From NCBI GenBank assembly GCA_017614185.1, contig JAGACI010000043.1, positions 1 to 5,872 of the forward strand: 5,872 bases of DNA, written 5' to 3'. Made by a program: the position numbers and the translations under genes. This DNA is from Lachnospiraceae bacterium. GTDB taxonomy: Bacteria; Bacillota_A; Clostridia; Lachnospirales; Lachnospiraceae. Of this stretch, positions 1-5,872 are shown in pieces. Under the pieces are notes generated by a model, which saw only the letters and a list, made by a program, of their open reading frames with translations, was not told the DNA's origin and did not search any database. Every line of letters begins with the position of its first letter. Position 1 is the first letter of the stretch.

Positions 1-604
1 TGCAATCGTTGATATCGTTTCCCAGGGTGGTACCGTATTATTCGTTGGTACCAAAAAACAGGCTCAGGATGCAGTTAAGACAGAAGCTGAGCGTTGCGGT
101 ATGTACTATGTTAACGAGAGAAGGCTAGGTGGTATGCTTACCAACTTCAAGACAATCCAGTCTCGTATCGCACGTCTTCGCAAGATCGAGGAGATGAGCC
201 AGGACGGAACATTTGATGTTCTTCCCAAGAAGGAAGTTATCGAGCTTAAGAAGGAATGGGAAAAGCTTGAGAAGAACCTTGGCGGTATCAAGAACATGTC
301 CAGAATTCCTGATGCTATCTTCGTAGTAGACCCCAAGAAGGAAAGAATTTGCGTTCAGGAGGCACACAGCCTTGGAATCACACTTATCGGTATCGGTGAT
401 ACAAACTGTGATCCTGAAGAACTTGACTATATCATCCCCGGCAACGATGATGCTATCAGAGCCGTAAAGCTTATTGTAGCTAAGATGGCTGATGCTGTTA
501 TCGAAGCTAACCAGGGCGAAGCTGCATATTCTGAGGAAGAAGTAGAAGCAGCAGATGCTGAGGCAGAGGACATCGAAGAAGTAGCACAGACAGAGGAGGC
601 TTAA
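1..604 (+). CDS. rpsB: 30S ribosomal protein S2, 5'-truncated by window edge
   Basis: Structural protein of the small ribosomal subunit, needed for assembly of S1 and mRNA handling on the 30S. The first complete codon is at base 2. 200 residues are visible before TAA, and about 50-60 N-terminal residues lie outside the window, judged against the B. subtilis homologue (about 246 residues). Recognisable S2 landmarks are FVGTKKQA (visible residues 14-21), GMYYVNE followed by LGGMLTNF, the LPKKEV..LKKE segment, LGGIKNM, and the [23 protein letters not shown] region. The protein ends in an acidic Glu/Ala-rich tail (roughly the last 30 residues), common in Firmicute S2. Oddity: the conserved RWLGG segment reads RRLGG, with AGG at 122-124 where TGG (Trp) is expected. 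tsf starts 4 bases after the stop, so the two form the classic rpsB-tsf operon. The internal ATG at 101 is not the start, because the frame stays open and homologous back to the window edge. Confidence 0.97.
   Translation, partial: AIVDIVSQGGTVLFVGTKKQAQDAVKTEAERCGMYYVNERRLGGMLTNFKTIQSRIARLRKIEEMSQDGTFDVLPKKEVIELKKEWEKLEKNLGGIKNMSRIPDAIFVVDPKKERICVQEAHSLGITLIGIGDTNCDPEELDYIIPGNDDAIRAVKLIVAKMADAVIEANQGEAAYSEEEVEAADAEAEDIEEVAQTEEA
594..599 (+). promoter_or_regulatory. Shine-Dalgarno for tsf inside the end of rpsB
   Basis: A perfect AGGAGG lies 9 bases before the tsf ATG. It is embedded in the last Glu-Glu-Ala codons of rpsB, so ribosomes finishing rpsB can directly re-initiate on tsf. Confidence 0.85.
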
Positions 605-608
605 TACT

Positions 609-1688
609 ATGGCAATCACAGTTGGAATGGTAAAAGACTTACGTGAAATGACCGGTGCAGGCATGATGGACTGTAAGAAAGCTCTTACAGAGACCAATGG
701 TGACATGGATGCAGCCGTTGAATTCTTAAGAAAGAGCGGTGCAGCTAAGGCTGAGAAGAAGGCTAGCCGTATCGCAGCTGAGGGTATCACCCGTACAGCT
801 ATCGATGGTAAGAACGCAGTTGTTGTAGAGGTTAACTCAGAGACAGACTTCGTTGCTAAGAACGAGACTTTCCAGACATACGTTGAAGCAGTTGCTAAGC
901 AGGCTCTTGCTTCTTCAGCAGCAGATGTTGAAGGTATGATGGATGAGAAGTGGGTTGAGGATTCATCCAAGACTGTTAAGGAAGTTCTTGTTGAGAAGAC
1001 AGCTACAATCGGTGAGAAACTTTCCATCAGAAGATTTGCAAAAGTTAGCGGTGACTGCGTAGTTTCATACGTACACGGCGGCGGTAAGATCGGTGTTCTT
1101 GTAGCAGCTAACGGCGACAGCTCAGATGCAGCTAAGGAAGCTCTTACCAACGTTGCTATGCAGGTTGCAGCTATGAACCCTACATATATCTCAAGAAACG
1201 AGATTTCAGAGGCAGAGCTTGCTAAGGAGAAGGAGATTACTCTTGAGAGTGCTCTTAACGATCCTTTCTCACTTCCCAAGCCCATCCTTGGCAAACTTAT
1301 CGAGAAGGCACTTAACGGTGTATGGAGCGATGAGGACAAGGCTATCTACGAAGAGAAGAAGAGCAACATGAACTACCTTCCCAACTTCCTTTCAGATGCT
1401 GCTAAGTCTGCTCTTGCTGAACTTGCAATTGCTGACAAGGCTAACATCTCAGGAGACAAGATTTTCGCAGGACTTGTTGAGGGTCGTATCTCTAAGCACC
1501 TTAAAGAGATCTGCTTACTTGATCAGGTTTATGTTAAGGCTGAAGACGGAAAGCAGTCAGTTGGCAAGTACCTTGAGTCAGTATCCAAGGGCCTTGTAAT
1601 TTCCAAGTTCGTTCGTTTCGAAGTAGGCGAAGGCATGGAGAAGAAGAACGAGGACTTTGCTGCAGAGGTTGCTGCTCAGCTTAAGTAG
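609..1688 (+). CDS. tsf: Translation elongation factor Ts, with internal insertion
   Basis: Cytoplasmic guanine nucleotide exchange factor that releases GDP from EF-Tu. The 359 residues begin with the UBA-like N-domain (about 1-55, containing LREMTGAGMMDCKKAL). The core follows with TDFV at 79-82. D80 and F81 match the E. coli residues that intrude near the EF-Tu Mg2+ site. GEKLSIRRF and the GGKIGVLVA strand come next, and the C-terminal part has LVEGRISKHLKEICLLDQ (289-306) and FRFEVGEG-type sequence (about 335-342). Family members are usually about 280-310 residues. The excess lies at about residues 220-283, between the helix pair that forms the coiled-coil dimerisation hairpin in E. coli EF-Ts, so it looks like a tip insertion. 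The frame is intact and codon choice resembles the rest of the gene. The ATG start is fixed by the AGGAGG site and by matching the family N-terminus. The gene is followed by an intrinsic terminator rather than by pyrH. Confidence 0.96.
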   Translation: MAITVGMVKDLREMTGAGMMDCKKALTETNGDMDAAVEFLRKSGAAKAEKKASRIAAEGITRTAIDGKNAVVVEVNSETDFVAKNETFQTYVEAVAKQALASSAADVEGMMDEKWVEDSSKTVKEVLVEKTATIGEKLSIRRFAKVSGDCVVSYVHGGGKIGVLVAANGDSSDAAKEALTNVAMQVAAMNPTYISRNEISEAELAKEKEITLESALNDPFSLPKPILGKLIEKALNGVWSDEDKAIYEEKKSNMNYLPNFLSDAAKSALAELAIADKANISGDKIFAGLVEGRISKHLKEICLLDQVYVKAEDGKQSVGKYLESVSKGLVISKFVRFEVGEGMEKKNEDFAAEVAAQLK

Positions 1689-1720
1689 TCGTAATTGATT
1701 ATTAATTGAGAAATTTTATA

Positions 1721-1757
1721 AAGCTCCGAGGCTTATTGGCTTCGGAGCTTTTTTTCT
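1721..1757 (+). terminator. Intrinsic terminator of the rpsB-tsf operon
   Basis: The arms AAGCTCCGA (1721-1729) and TCGGAGCTT (1742-1750) pair perfectly. The stem extends inward by a G-T wobble and two further G-C pairs (1731-1740, 1732-1739), leaving a short AT-rich loop. The descending arm runs straight into seven T (1749-1755). It sits 32 bases after the tsf stop, which fits rho-independent termination of the translation operon. Confidence 0.93.
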
Positions 1758-1878
1758 ACCACAGTATCTTGGGGTACGGTGATGATTGCCATACAACTTT
1801 ACAAAACCGCTTTTATTTTGTGAAAATTAGGTGTATAATAACTCTATATTTTCAAAAAAAGTAAAGAAGGTGTGATTA
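1758..1878 (+). promoter_or_regulatory. Intergenic promoter region for the second gene set
   Basis: This is the only sizeable non-coding stretch in the window. It contains a consensus TATAAT at 1834-1839, about 39 bases before the next start codon. The best -35 at normal spacing is the poor TTTTAT at 1811-1816 (17-base spacer). A TG precedes the -10 directly, but not at the extended -10 position. The region is AT-rich from about 1795. I see no convincing sigma-28 (motility-type) promoter, riboswitch or perfect operator. The rest (about 1758-1795) holds nothing recognisable. The -10 call is good; the -35 and the sigma factor are uncertain. Confidence 0.6.
1865..1870 (+). promoter_or_regulatory. 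Shine-Dalgarno fixing the GTG start of the CheC-like gene
   Basis: AGAAGG stands 8 bases before GTG at 1879-1881. An in-frame TGA at 1873-1875 rules out any start further upstream, so the GTG is the natural start. Confidence 0.8.
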
Positions 1879-2478
1879 GTGGAAGAACTGACAAGAGAAG
1901 ACCTGGATATACTGGGAGAAATAGCAAACATTAGTCTTGGTAATGCAGCAACAACACTTAGTATGATGGTTAATCATAAGGTTAACATCACTACACCCAA
2001 CATTAAGATTATTAACCGAAGTGAGTCCATGGATGATTTCGAGAATACATGTATTTTCGTACAGATTCATTATGTACTCGGACTCGCGGGTAATAACGTC
2101 TTTATTTTGAAGGAAAGAGATGTTCTTTGCCTTACAAATCTTATGATGGGCGGCGATGGAACAGCAATAGAAGGCACAATCGGTGAGATGGAACTTTCCG
2201 CTGTATCCGAAGCAATGAATCAGATGATGGGAACATCTGCAACCAGTATGGCAACAATGCTTGAGAGAAACGTAGATATCAGTACTCCTCAGGTCAATGC
2301 CATCGATGTCGAGAGTGTCAAGGTATTTGAGAAGATGTTCGAGACATACTGTGAGAAATTTGTTAAGGTAGCCTTCAAACTTGAAATCGAAGGCCTTATC
2401 AAGTCAACCATGGTTCAGCTTTATCCTGTAAGCTTTGCGAAGGACATGGTTGCAGTATTTAAAGCAAATAAGAAGTAA
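1879..2478 (+). CDS. CheC/FliY-N-type CheY-phosphate phosphatase
   Basis: Predicted cytoplasmic phosphatase that dephosphorylates CheY-P and so helps reset the flagellar chemotaxis signal. The 199 residues are close to stand-alone CheC (about 205-210) and well short of FliY (about 380). The family signature [D/S]-x3-E-x2-N-x22-P occurs twice with exact spacing: D10, E14, N17, P40 and S107, E111, N114, P137. Both pseudo-symmetric active sites therefore look intact, unlike FliM, which lacks them. The local wording (LGEIANISLGNAATTLS, then KVNITTP) reads closer to my recollection of the FliY N-terminal domain than of classical CheC, but no C-terminal SpoA/FliN domain is present and the frame ends cleanly in TAA. 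The start is GTG. No CheD is adjacent. It leads the run with rlmH (18 bases downstream) and a chemoreceptor. The family call is sure; CheC versus a FliY-derived or CheX-like role is not decided. Confidence 0.9.
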   Translation: MEELTREDLDILGEIANISLGNAATTLSMMVNHKVNITTPNIKIINRSESMDDFENTCIFVQIHYVLGLAGNNVFILKERDVLCLTNLMMGGDGTAIEGTIGEMELSAVSEAMNQMMGTSATSMATMLERNVDISTPQVNAIDVESVKVFEKMFETYCEKFVKVAFKLEIEGLIKSTMVQLYPVSFAKDMVAVFKANKK

Positions 2479-2496
2479 GGGAGCATATATAAGGAA
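2479..2496 (+). promoter_or_regulatory. Weak, atypically spaced ribosome binding region of rlmH
   Basis: GGGAG (2479-2483) directly follows the stop of the preceding gene but lies 13 bases from the TTG start. A second AAGGA (2491-2495) is only 1 base away. Neither has ideal spacing, so initiation may depend on ribosomes arriving from the upstream gene. Confidence 0.45.
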
Positions 2497-2979
2497 TTGT
2501 TACGAATAACACTTTTGACCGTGGGGAAGGTCAAGGAGCAGTATTTAAGAGACGGAATCGCTGAATACGGGAAGCGACTTTCGAGGTACTGCAAACTTGA
2601 AATCCTGGAGGTCAAGGACGAGAAAACTCCGGAGGGAGCAAGCGAGAGTCTCGAAACCCAGATTAAGAAAAAAGAGGCGGACAGACTTTTGGAACTCATT
2701 CCGGAGGGCTCTTATGTTGTGGCACTTGCCATAGAAGGAAAGAAACCGGATTCACTTGAATTCGCAAGGAAGCTTTCGGAACTTCCTGCAAGGGGAGTAA
2801 GTCATTTAATCTTTGTTATCGGAGGGTCACTCGGGCTGCATAAAAGCGTGACGGACAGGGCGGATGAGCTTGTAAGCTTTTCTGCAATGACGTTTCCGCA
2901 TCAGCTTATGCAGTTAATTTTCTTGGAACAATTATACAGAGGATTTCGAATAATAAATAAAGAACCGTACCATAAGTGA
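2497..2979 (+). CDS. rlmH: 23S rRNA pseudouridine(1915) N3-methyltransferase RlmH
   Basis: SPOUT-class methyltransferase that uses S-adenosylmethionine to methylate N3 of pseudouridine 1915 in helix 69 of 23S rRNA, acting on assembled 70S ribosomes. The 160 residues match the usual length (155-160). Visible motifs are [10 protein letters not shown] at the N-terminus, ALAIEGK (76-82), the SAM-binding knot loop FVIGGSLG (106-113), [13 protein letters not shown] (128-140), and the conserved C-terminal end with YRGFRI and EPYHK (156-160). The start is TTG: no ATG exists upstream before the preceding stop, and this start aligns with the B. subtilis N-terminus to within a residue. It shares the reading frame of the CheC-like gene, separated by TAA and 18 bases, and a chemoreceptor follows after 37 bases. 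Its place between two chemotaxis genes is probably a genomic accident plus shared transcription, since its housekeeping role is unrelated. Confidence 0.96.
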   Translation: MLRITLLTVGKVKEQYLRDGIAEYGKRLSRYCKLEILEVKDEKTPEGASESLETQIKKKEADRLLELIPEGSYVVALAIEGKKPDSLEFARKLSELPARGVSHLIFVIGGSLGLHKSVTDRADELVSFSAMTFPHQLMQLIFLEQLYRGFRIINKEPYHK

Positions 2980-3016
2980 TGACCTGTTTGTTTTAACAAA
3001 GAAAGGTGTAAAGAGT

Positions 3017-4576
3017 ATGGAGAAACTGAGCATTCGTAAACAGATTAAGTTACTGGTTGCAGTGGCAGTTGTTCTTGCAACTTTAATCGTTGGAGTAGAT
3101 GCAGTTCTTACGAGTTTTAATTCGGTTAAAAAGGATTACCAGAACTCCGCCATTATTGCTACGATTCACTTAAAGGAATGTCTTGAGAACGGGGATGGAG
3201 AGTGGAGCTATGATGAGGAATCAGGCTCTGTTTTCTACGGAGATACAGAGGTTACGAAGGATTTGTTTGAGGCTATCAATACGTCCGATACTCCTGTTTT
3301 CCACACCATCTTTAAGGATAAGACAAGGGTTGTTACCAACATCAAGAATGAGTACGGCAACTACGTAGTCGGAACTGATGCAGATACCAAGATTTATGAG
3401 AAGGTTCGCTCAGGTGAAACCTATGTAAAAAACGGCGTAGATATCATGGGCAGCAAGTATACAGTCTGCTACATGCCTATTTATAATAACGGCGCTTTCT
3501 GGGGAATGGTATTTACGGGTATCAGCCAGAGTACAATTACCAAAGAAGCTTTAATGCTTTTATTGTCGATTGTAATAGGAATGGTTGTTGCGCTTGTTAT
3601 AATACTCGTTGCAACAAGGATTCTTCTTGCCAAGCTTGCCGGCAAACTTGTCGGAAAGATTACAAGCGGGTACGACAATCTTGTTAAGTTCACAGAGGAT
3701 GTAAAAGAGATCTCTGAGAGAACTTCGGCGGAAGCAAAAGACATCACTATCGCTATGAACTCTGTTGCGGGCGGAGCCACAAGCCAGGCATCGGCTACCG
3801 AGCAGGCAATGGCTTCAACAGAAGAGTTTACATTAAGCATGGATGTTGTTAATATGGAGATTGGAGAAAGTAAGGAGTACATCGAGAAGATCAAGGAATG
3901 TGTATCCGAATCCGAAGATGCAATCTCTAAACTTAACTCAAGTATAGATGCCAATAATGAAATAGTTGGAGATATTTCAGCGGATATTGACAAGGGAGTT
4001 GAGAGCACCAAGAATGCCAAGTCGATTGTTAAGACCATCGATAATCTTGCATTCCAGATTAATCTGCTTGCCCTTAATGCTTCCGTTGAAGCAAGCCATG
4101 CAGGTGAGTTTGGACTGGGCTTTGCAGTAGTGGCAGAGGAGATTAAAAACCTTGCAACCAATTCTGCCAAGTCTGCAGCGGAGACCGAAGAGATTATCAC
4201 TGAGATAGTCGATACAATGGCCAAGACTCAGGATTCCAACCAGAAGCTGGTATCTATAAACAAGGAACAGCTTGAAAAGGCTGAGGAAGTAGCTTCCAAG
4301 ATGGAAGCCCTCAAAGAAAATATAGAAGGAATCGTAGAGAAACTCGGTACAATCCAGGAGAAGTCAGATTCTCTCCAGGAGGTTAAGAGTGAATTGGTAA
4401 AGGTTATTCAGTCCTTGTCGGCAACTGCTGAAGAGAACGCTGCAGTTTCCGAAGAGGTTTGCGCATCCACCGAAACAGTCGGAAGGGATGTAGGCGAACT
4501 GGCAGGAAATGTTTCTAAGCTTAACGAAATCTGTGACGACCTTAACGGAATGGTTGATTTCTTCGGAAGGGATTAG
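3017..4576 (+). CDS. Methyl-accepting chemotaxis protein with single Cache sensor
   Basis: Inner-membrane chemoreceptor of 519 residues that senses an extracytoplasmic ligand and controls CheA through CheW. A short charged N-terminus is followed by TM1 (about 11-31). The extracytoplasmic domain (about 32-175) has the single-Cache pattern: [38 protein letters not shown], then [17 protein letters not shown] just before TM2. TM2 is about 177-204. No clear HAMP follows, only a short basic/amphipathic linker (205-235). The cytoplasmic coiled coil has a methylation-type helix (about 251-271, [17 protein letters not shown]), the hairpin tip (340-380, [21 protein letters not shown]) and a return helix with [13 protein letters not shown] (468-480). 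Tip positions normally Arg are His361 and Leu367. A good Shine-Dalgarno (AAAGG, 3002-3006) precedes the ATG. The ligand is unknown. The CheC-like phosphatase upstream supports a chemotaxis role. Confidence 0.95.
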   Translation: MEKLSIRKQIKLLVAVAVVLATLIVGVDAVLTSFNSVKKDYQNSAIIATIHLKECLENGDGEWSYDEESGSVFYGDTEVTKDLFEAINTSDTPVFHTIFKDKTRVVTNIKNEYGNYVVGTDADTKIYEKVRSGETYVKNGVDIMGSKYTVCYMPIYNNGAFWGMVFTGISQSTITKEALMLLLSIVIGMVVALVIILVATRILLAKLAGKLVGKITSGYDNLVKFTEDVKEISERTSAEAKDITIAMNSVAGGATSQASATEQAMASTEEFTLSMDVVNMEIGESKEYIEKIKECVSESEDAISKLNSSIDANNEIVGDISADIDKGVESTKNAKSIVKTIDNLAFQINLLALNASVEASHAGEFGLGFAVVAEEIKNLATNSAKSAAETEEIITEIVDTMAKTQDSNQKLVSINKEQLEKAEEVASKMEALKENIEGIVEKLGTIQEKSDSLQEVKSELVKVIQSLSATAEENAAVSEEVCASTETVGRDVGELAGNVSKLNEICDDLNGMVDFFGRD

Positions 4577-4588
4577 TTTAAGCTTATT

Positions 4589-5443
4589 ATGAAGAAGGGT
4601 CTTGTAATGGAAGGCGGTGCCATGAGGGGATTATTCACATGTGGCATCCTGGACGTATTTTTGGAAAATGATATCACCTTTGACGGCGCCATCGGAGTAT
4701 CCGCGGGTGCCGCCTTTGGTTGTAATTTCAAATCGAAACAGATTGGAAGAGGACTTCGCTATAACGTAAAGTACTGTAATGATGAAAGATACTGCAGCGT
4801 ACAGTCTTTTCTTAAGACGGGCGATCTTTTCGGAGTAGACTTTTGTTATAGAAGAATTCCCTTTGAACTTGATCCATGGGACGGTAAAACATTTAAAGAA
4901 AATCCCATGGAGTTTTATGTGGTCTGTGCGGATGTGAATACGGGAATGCCCGTATATCACAAGTGTGACAGAGGCGATGCCATCGACGTACAGTGGTTCA
5001 GAGCAAGTGCATCGCTCCCGGGAGTTTCAAGGATTGTCAATATCGAGGGCAAGGAACTTCTGGATGGCGGAATGTGTGATGCGGTGCCTCTTGATTACTT
5101 CAGAAGCATCGGGTACGAGAAGAACGTGGTTATCTTAACCCAGCCTGAGGAATACAGAAAGGGCAAGAATAAACTCTTACCCTTCCTAAGATTTAAACTC
5201 TGGAAATATCCAAACATGATTACGGCTCTTGAAACAAGGCATTTCAGATATAATGAACAGATTGCCCATATCAATGAACTCGGAAAGAAAGAGCCTGAAA
5301 AAGTATTGATTTTAAAGCCCAAGGCACCTTTAAACGTATCGGGTATAGTAAGGGAGCCTGAAAGACTTATAAATGCCTATAATGCGGGCAGGGAGGTTGG
5401 ACTTGAGAACCTTCAGAGAGTGAAGGATTTTCTTAAGGATTAG
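4589..5443 (+). CDS. Patatin-like phospholipase, YjjU family
   Basis: Predicted serine acyl hydrolase with a Ser-Asp dyad, acting on phospholipid or other acyl esters. The 284 residues contain the family blocks in order: the oxyanion-hole loop EGGAMRG (8-14), the nucleophile elbow G-V-S-A-G with Ser38 (36-40), and the catalytic Asp motif LLDGGMCDAVPL with Asp159-Gly-Gly (157-168). RASASLPG (138-145) and the later KVLILKPKAPL plus YNAGREVG segments resemble E. coli YjjU more than secreted ExoU-type effectors. No signal peptide or membrane helix is seen, so it is probably cytoplasmic. The ATG start lies 12 bases after the receptor stop, with no well-placed Shine-Dalgarno (GGAAGGG is about 16-17 bases away), suggesting coupling to the receptor. 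A second in-frame ATG (Met7) follows AGAAGGG but would remove the first core strand, so Met1 is preferred. Substrate unknown. Confidence 0.93.
   Translation: MKKGLVMEGGAMRGLFTCGILDVFLENDITFDGAIGVSAGAAFGCNFKSKQIGRGLRYNVKYCNDERYCSVQSFLKTGDLFGVDFCYRRIPFELDPWDGKTFKENPMEFYVVCADVNTGMPVYHKCDRGDAIDVQWFRASASLPGVSRIVNIEGKELLDGGMCDAVPLDYFRSIGYEKNVVILTQPEEYRKGKNKLLPFLRFKLWKYPNMITALETRHFRYNEQIAHINELGKKEPEKVLILKPKAPLNVSGIVREPERLINAYNAGREVGLENLQRVKDFLKD
5435..5439 (+). promoter_or_regulatory. Shine-Dalgarno for the 3'-terminal membrane protein gene
   Basis: AAGGA lies within the last codons of the phospholipase gene, 7 bases before ATG at 5447. It supports this ATG as a real start and implies translational linkage. 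Confidence 0.75.
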
Positions 5444-5446
5444 CGA

Positions 5447-5872
5447 ATGGCAAAGAGAAGACGCAGAAGAGGAATAGGGGGCATAATAGCGGTTTTCGTT
5501 ATTATGCTCTTAATTATGAGTGTAGGAGCCTATTTCTTTCTTACCAAGGAAGAGAGACTTGCCAAAAGCACCAGGTGGATGAGGCAGGTCGACGTCACGG
5601 CCGATGTAAGAGAATCAATAAGGCAGTGGGTTAACATGGCACGCCTTGGTGATGAAATACCTGTTGATGAAATGGTTCCCACGCTTACTTATAACGTGAT
5701 TCTTGATTTTAAGGGGGCGGGTAACTACGAAGAGAGTCTTGATGAGGCTTCGTATGAGAAGTGCGTTAATGAGGCTTATGAGGCTTTTAAAGCGGTTGCA
5801 CTTGCTCTTCTTGATAAAAGGCTTGAGGTATCGGGTAACGGCGATGTCGGTGAGACAGAAGACCTTGTCAAA
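5447..5872 (+). CDS. Membrane-anchored protein of unknown function, 3'-truncated
   Basis: I do not recognise this gene. The frame is open from ATG 5447 to the window edge: 142 residues visible, end missing. The N-terminus is a strongly basic Met-Ala-Lys stretch followed by five consecutive Arg (4-8). One hydrophobic helix follows (about 10-32, IIAVFVIMLLIMSVGAYFF). With the positive charges inside, this predicts a type II topology or an uncleaved signal anchor, with the rest outside the membrane. The outer part is mainly acidic and probably helical, with DEMVPTLTYNVILDF (74-88) and an Ala/Glu-rich helix (about 96-127). There is no lipobox. It starts only 3 bases after the phospholipase stop and has its own Shine-Dalgarno, so it is almost surely in the same operon. 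Codon use matches its neighbours. Without the C-terminal part no family can be given. Confidence 0.85.
   Translation, partial: MAKRRRRRGIGGIIAVFVIMLLIMSVGAYFFLTKEERLAKSTRWMRQVDVTADVRESIRQWVNMARLGDEIPVDEMVPTLTYNVILDFKGAGNYEESLDEASYEKCVNEAYEAFKAVALALLDKRLEVSGNGDVGETEDLVK

Noticed and set aside
125..1339. 404-codon open frame on the minus strand across rpsB and tsf
   Set aside because: It runs opposite two highly conserved genes whose codon bias keeps the reverse frame open. Its translation is low-complexity Ser/Leu-rich, and it spans the rpsB-tsf junction.
1396..1599. 67-codon + strand frame inside tsf
   Set aside because: Lies wholly within tsf in another frame; Leu/Ser-rich with no homology I recognise.
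1770..1794. Imperfect hairpin GTACGG...CCATAC in the intergenic region
   Set aside because: Short stem with a mismatch and a large loop; no match to a known riboswitch or operator.
1798..1803. TTTACA as a -35 box for the TATAAT at 1834
   Set aside because: The spacer would be 30 bases, far outside the usable range.
2987..3000. Small inverted repeat TTTGTT/AACAAA before the chemoreceptor gene
   Set aside because: Six AT-rich pairs with a two-base gap and no T-run after it: not a terminator, and short enough to be chance in AT-rich spacer.
3481..4224. 247-codon open frame on the minus strand inside the chemoreceptor gene
   Set aside because: Shadow of the Ala/Glu/Ser-rich coiled coil read in reverse; Ser/Ile/Leu-rich with no recognisable domain and no separate regulatory signals.
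4607..4609. Alternative start of the phospholipase at Met7 with AGAAGGG upstream
   Set aside because: It would delete the first beta strand just before the oxyanion-hole loop, which patatin-family proteins need.
1..5872. Mobile element, CRISPR array, toxin-antitoxin or phage defence system
   Set aside because: No terminal repeats, spaced direct repeats, transposase or integrase motifs are seen, and all but the last gene belong to known housekeeping, chemotaxis or lipase families.

Overview
The window looks like ordinary chromosome from a motile, low-to-moderate GC Firmicute. It is most likely a clostridial species of the Lachnospiraceae (Butyrivibrio/Roseburia-like). The evidence is the Firmicute-type S2, EF-Ts and RlmH sequences, strong purine-rich Shine-Dalgarno sites, GTG and TTG starts, and a CheC/FliY-type phosphatase, a family found in Firmicutes and other CheC-bearing phyla but not in E. 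coli. The taxonomic call is inference from protein resemblance, not from a search. All genes read on the + strand, and nothing points to mobile DNA, CRISPR, tRNA or rRNA.

Region 1 (1-1757) is the translation operon rpsB-tsf. The window opens inside rpsB (ribosomal protein S2). tsf (elongation factor EF-Ts) follows after 4 bases, with its Shine-Dalgarno inside the end of rpsB, and a strong intrinsic terminator closes the unit. EF-Ts is about 60 residues longer than usual because of an apparent insertion at the tip of its coiled-coil dimerisation hairpin. S2 carries an Arg in place of a normally conserved Trp. pyrH and frr, which often follow tsf, are not here.

Region 2 (1758-1878) is the only real intergenic gap. 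It holds a consensus TATAAT -10 box with a poor -35 and leads into the second gene set.

Region 3 (1879-5872) is a closely spaced run without a recognisable internal terminator: a CheC/FliY-N-type CheY-P phosphatase (GTG start), rlmH (23S rRNA pseudouridine-1915 methyltransferase, TTG start), a single-Cache methyl-accepting chemotaxis receptor, a YjjU-like patatin phospholipase, and the beginning of an unrecognised membrane-anchored protein cut by the window edge. The receptor and phosphatase belong at opposite ends of the chemotaxis pathway: the receptor controls CheA, and the phosphatase removes phosphate from CheY-P. CheA, CheW, CheY and CheD are not in the window, so these two probably serve a core system encoded elsewhere. 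The receptor, phospholipase and membrane protein are separated by only 12 and 3 bases and are probably co-expressed, but the sequence shows no functional link between them. I do not see convincing evidence of a new biological system. The points most worth checking are the EF-Ts insertion, the altered receptor tip and the receptor-phospholipase-membrane protein cluster.
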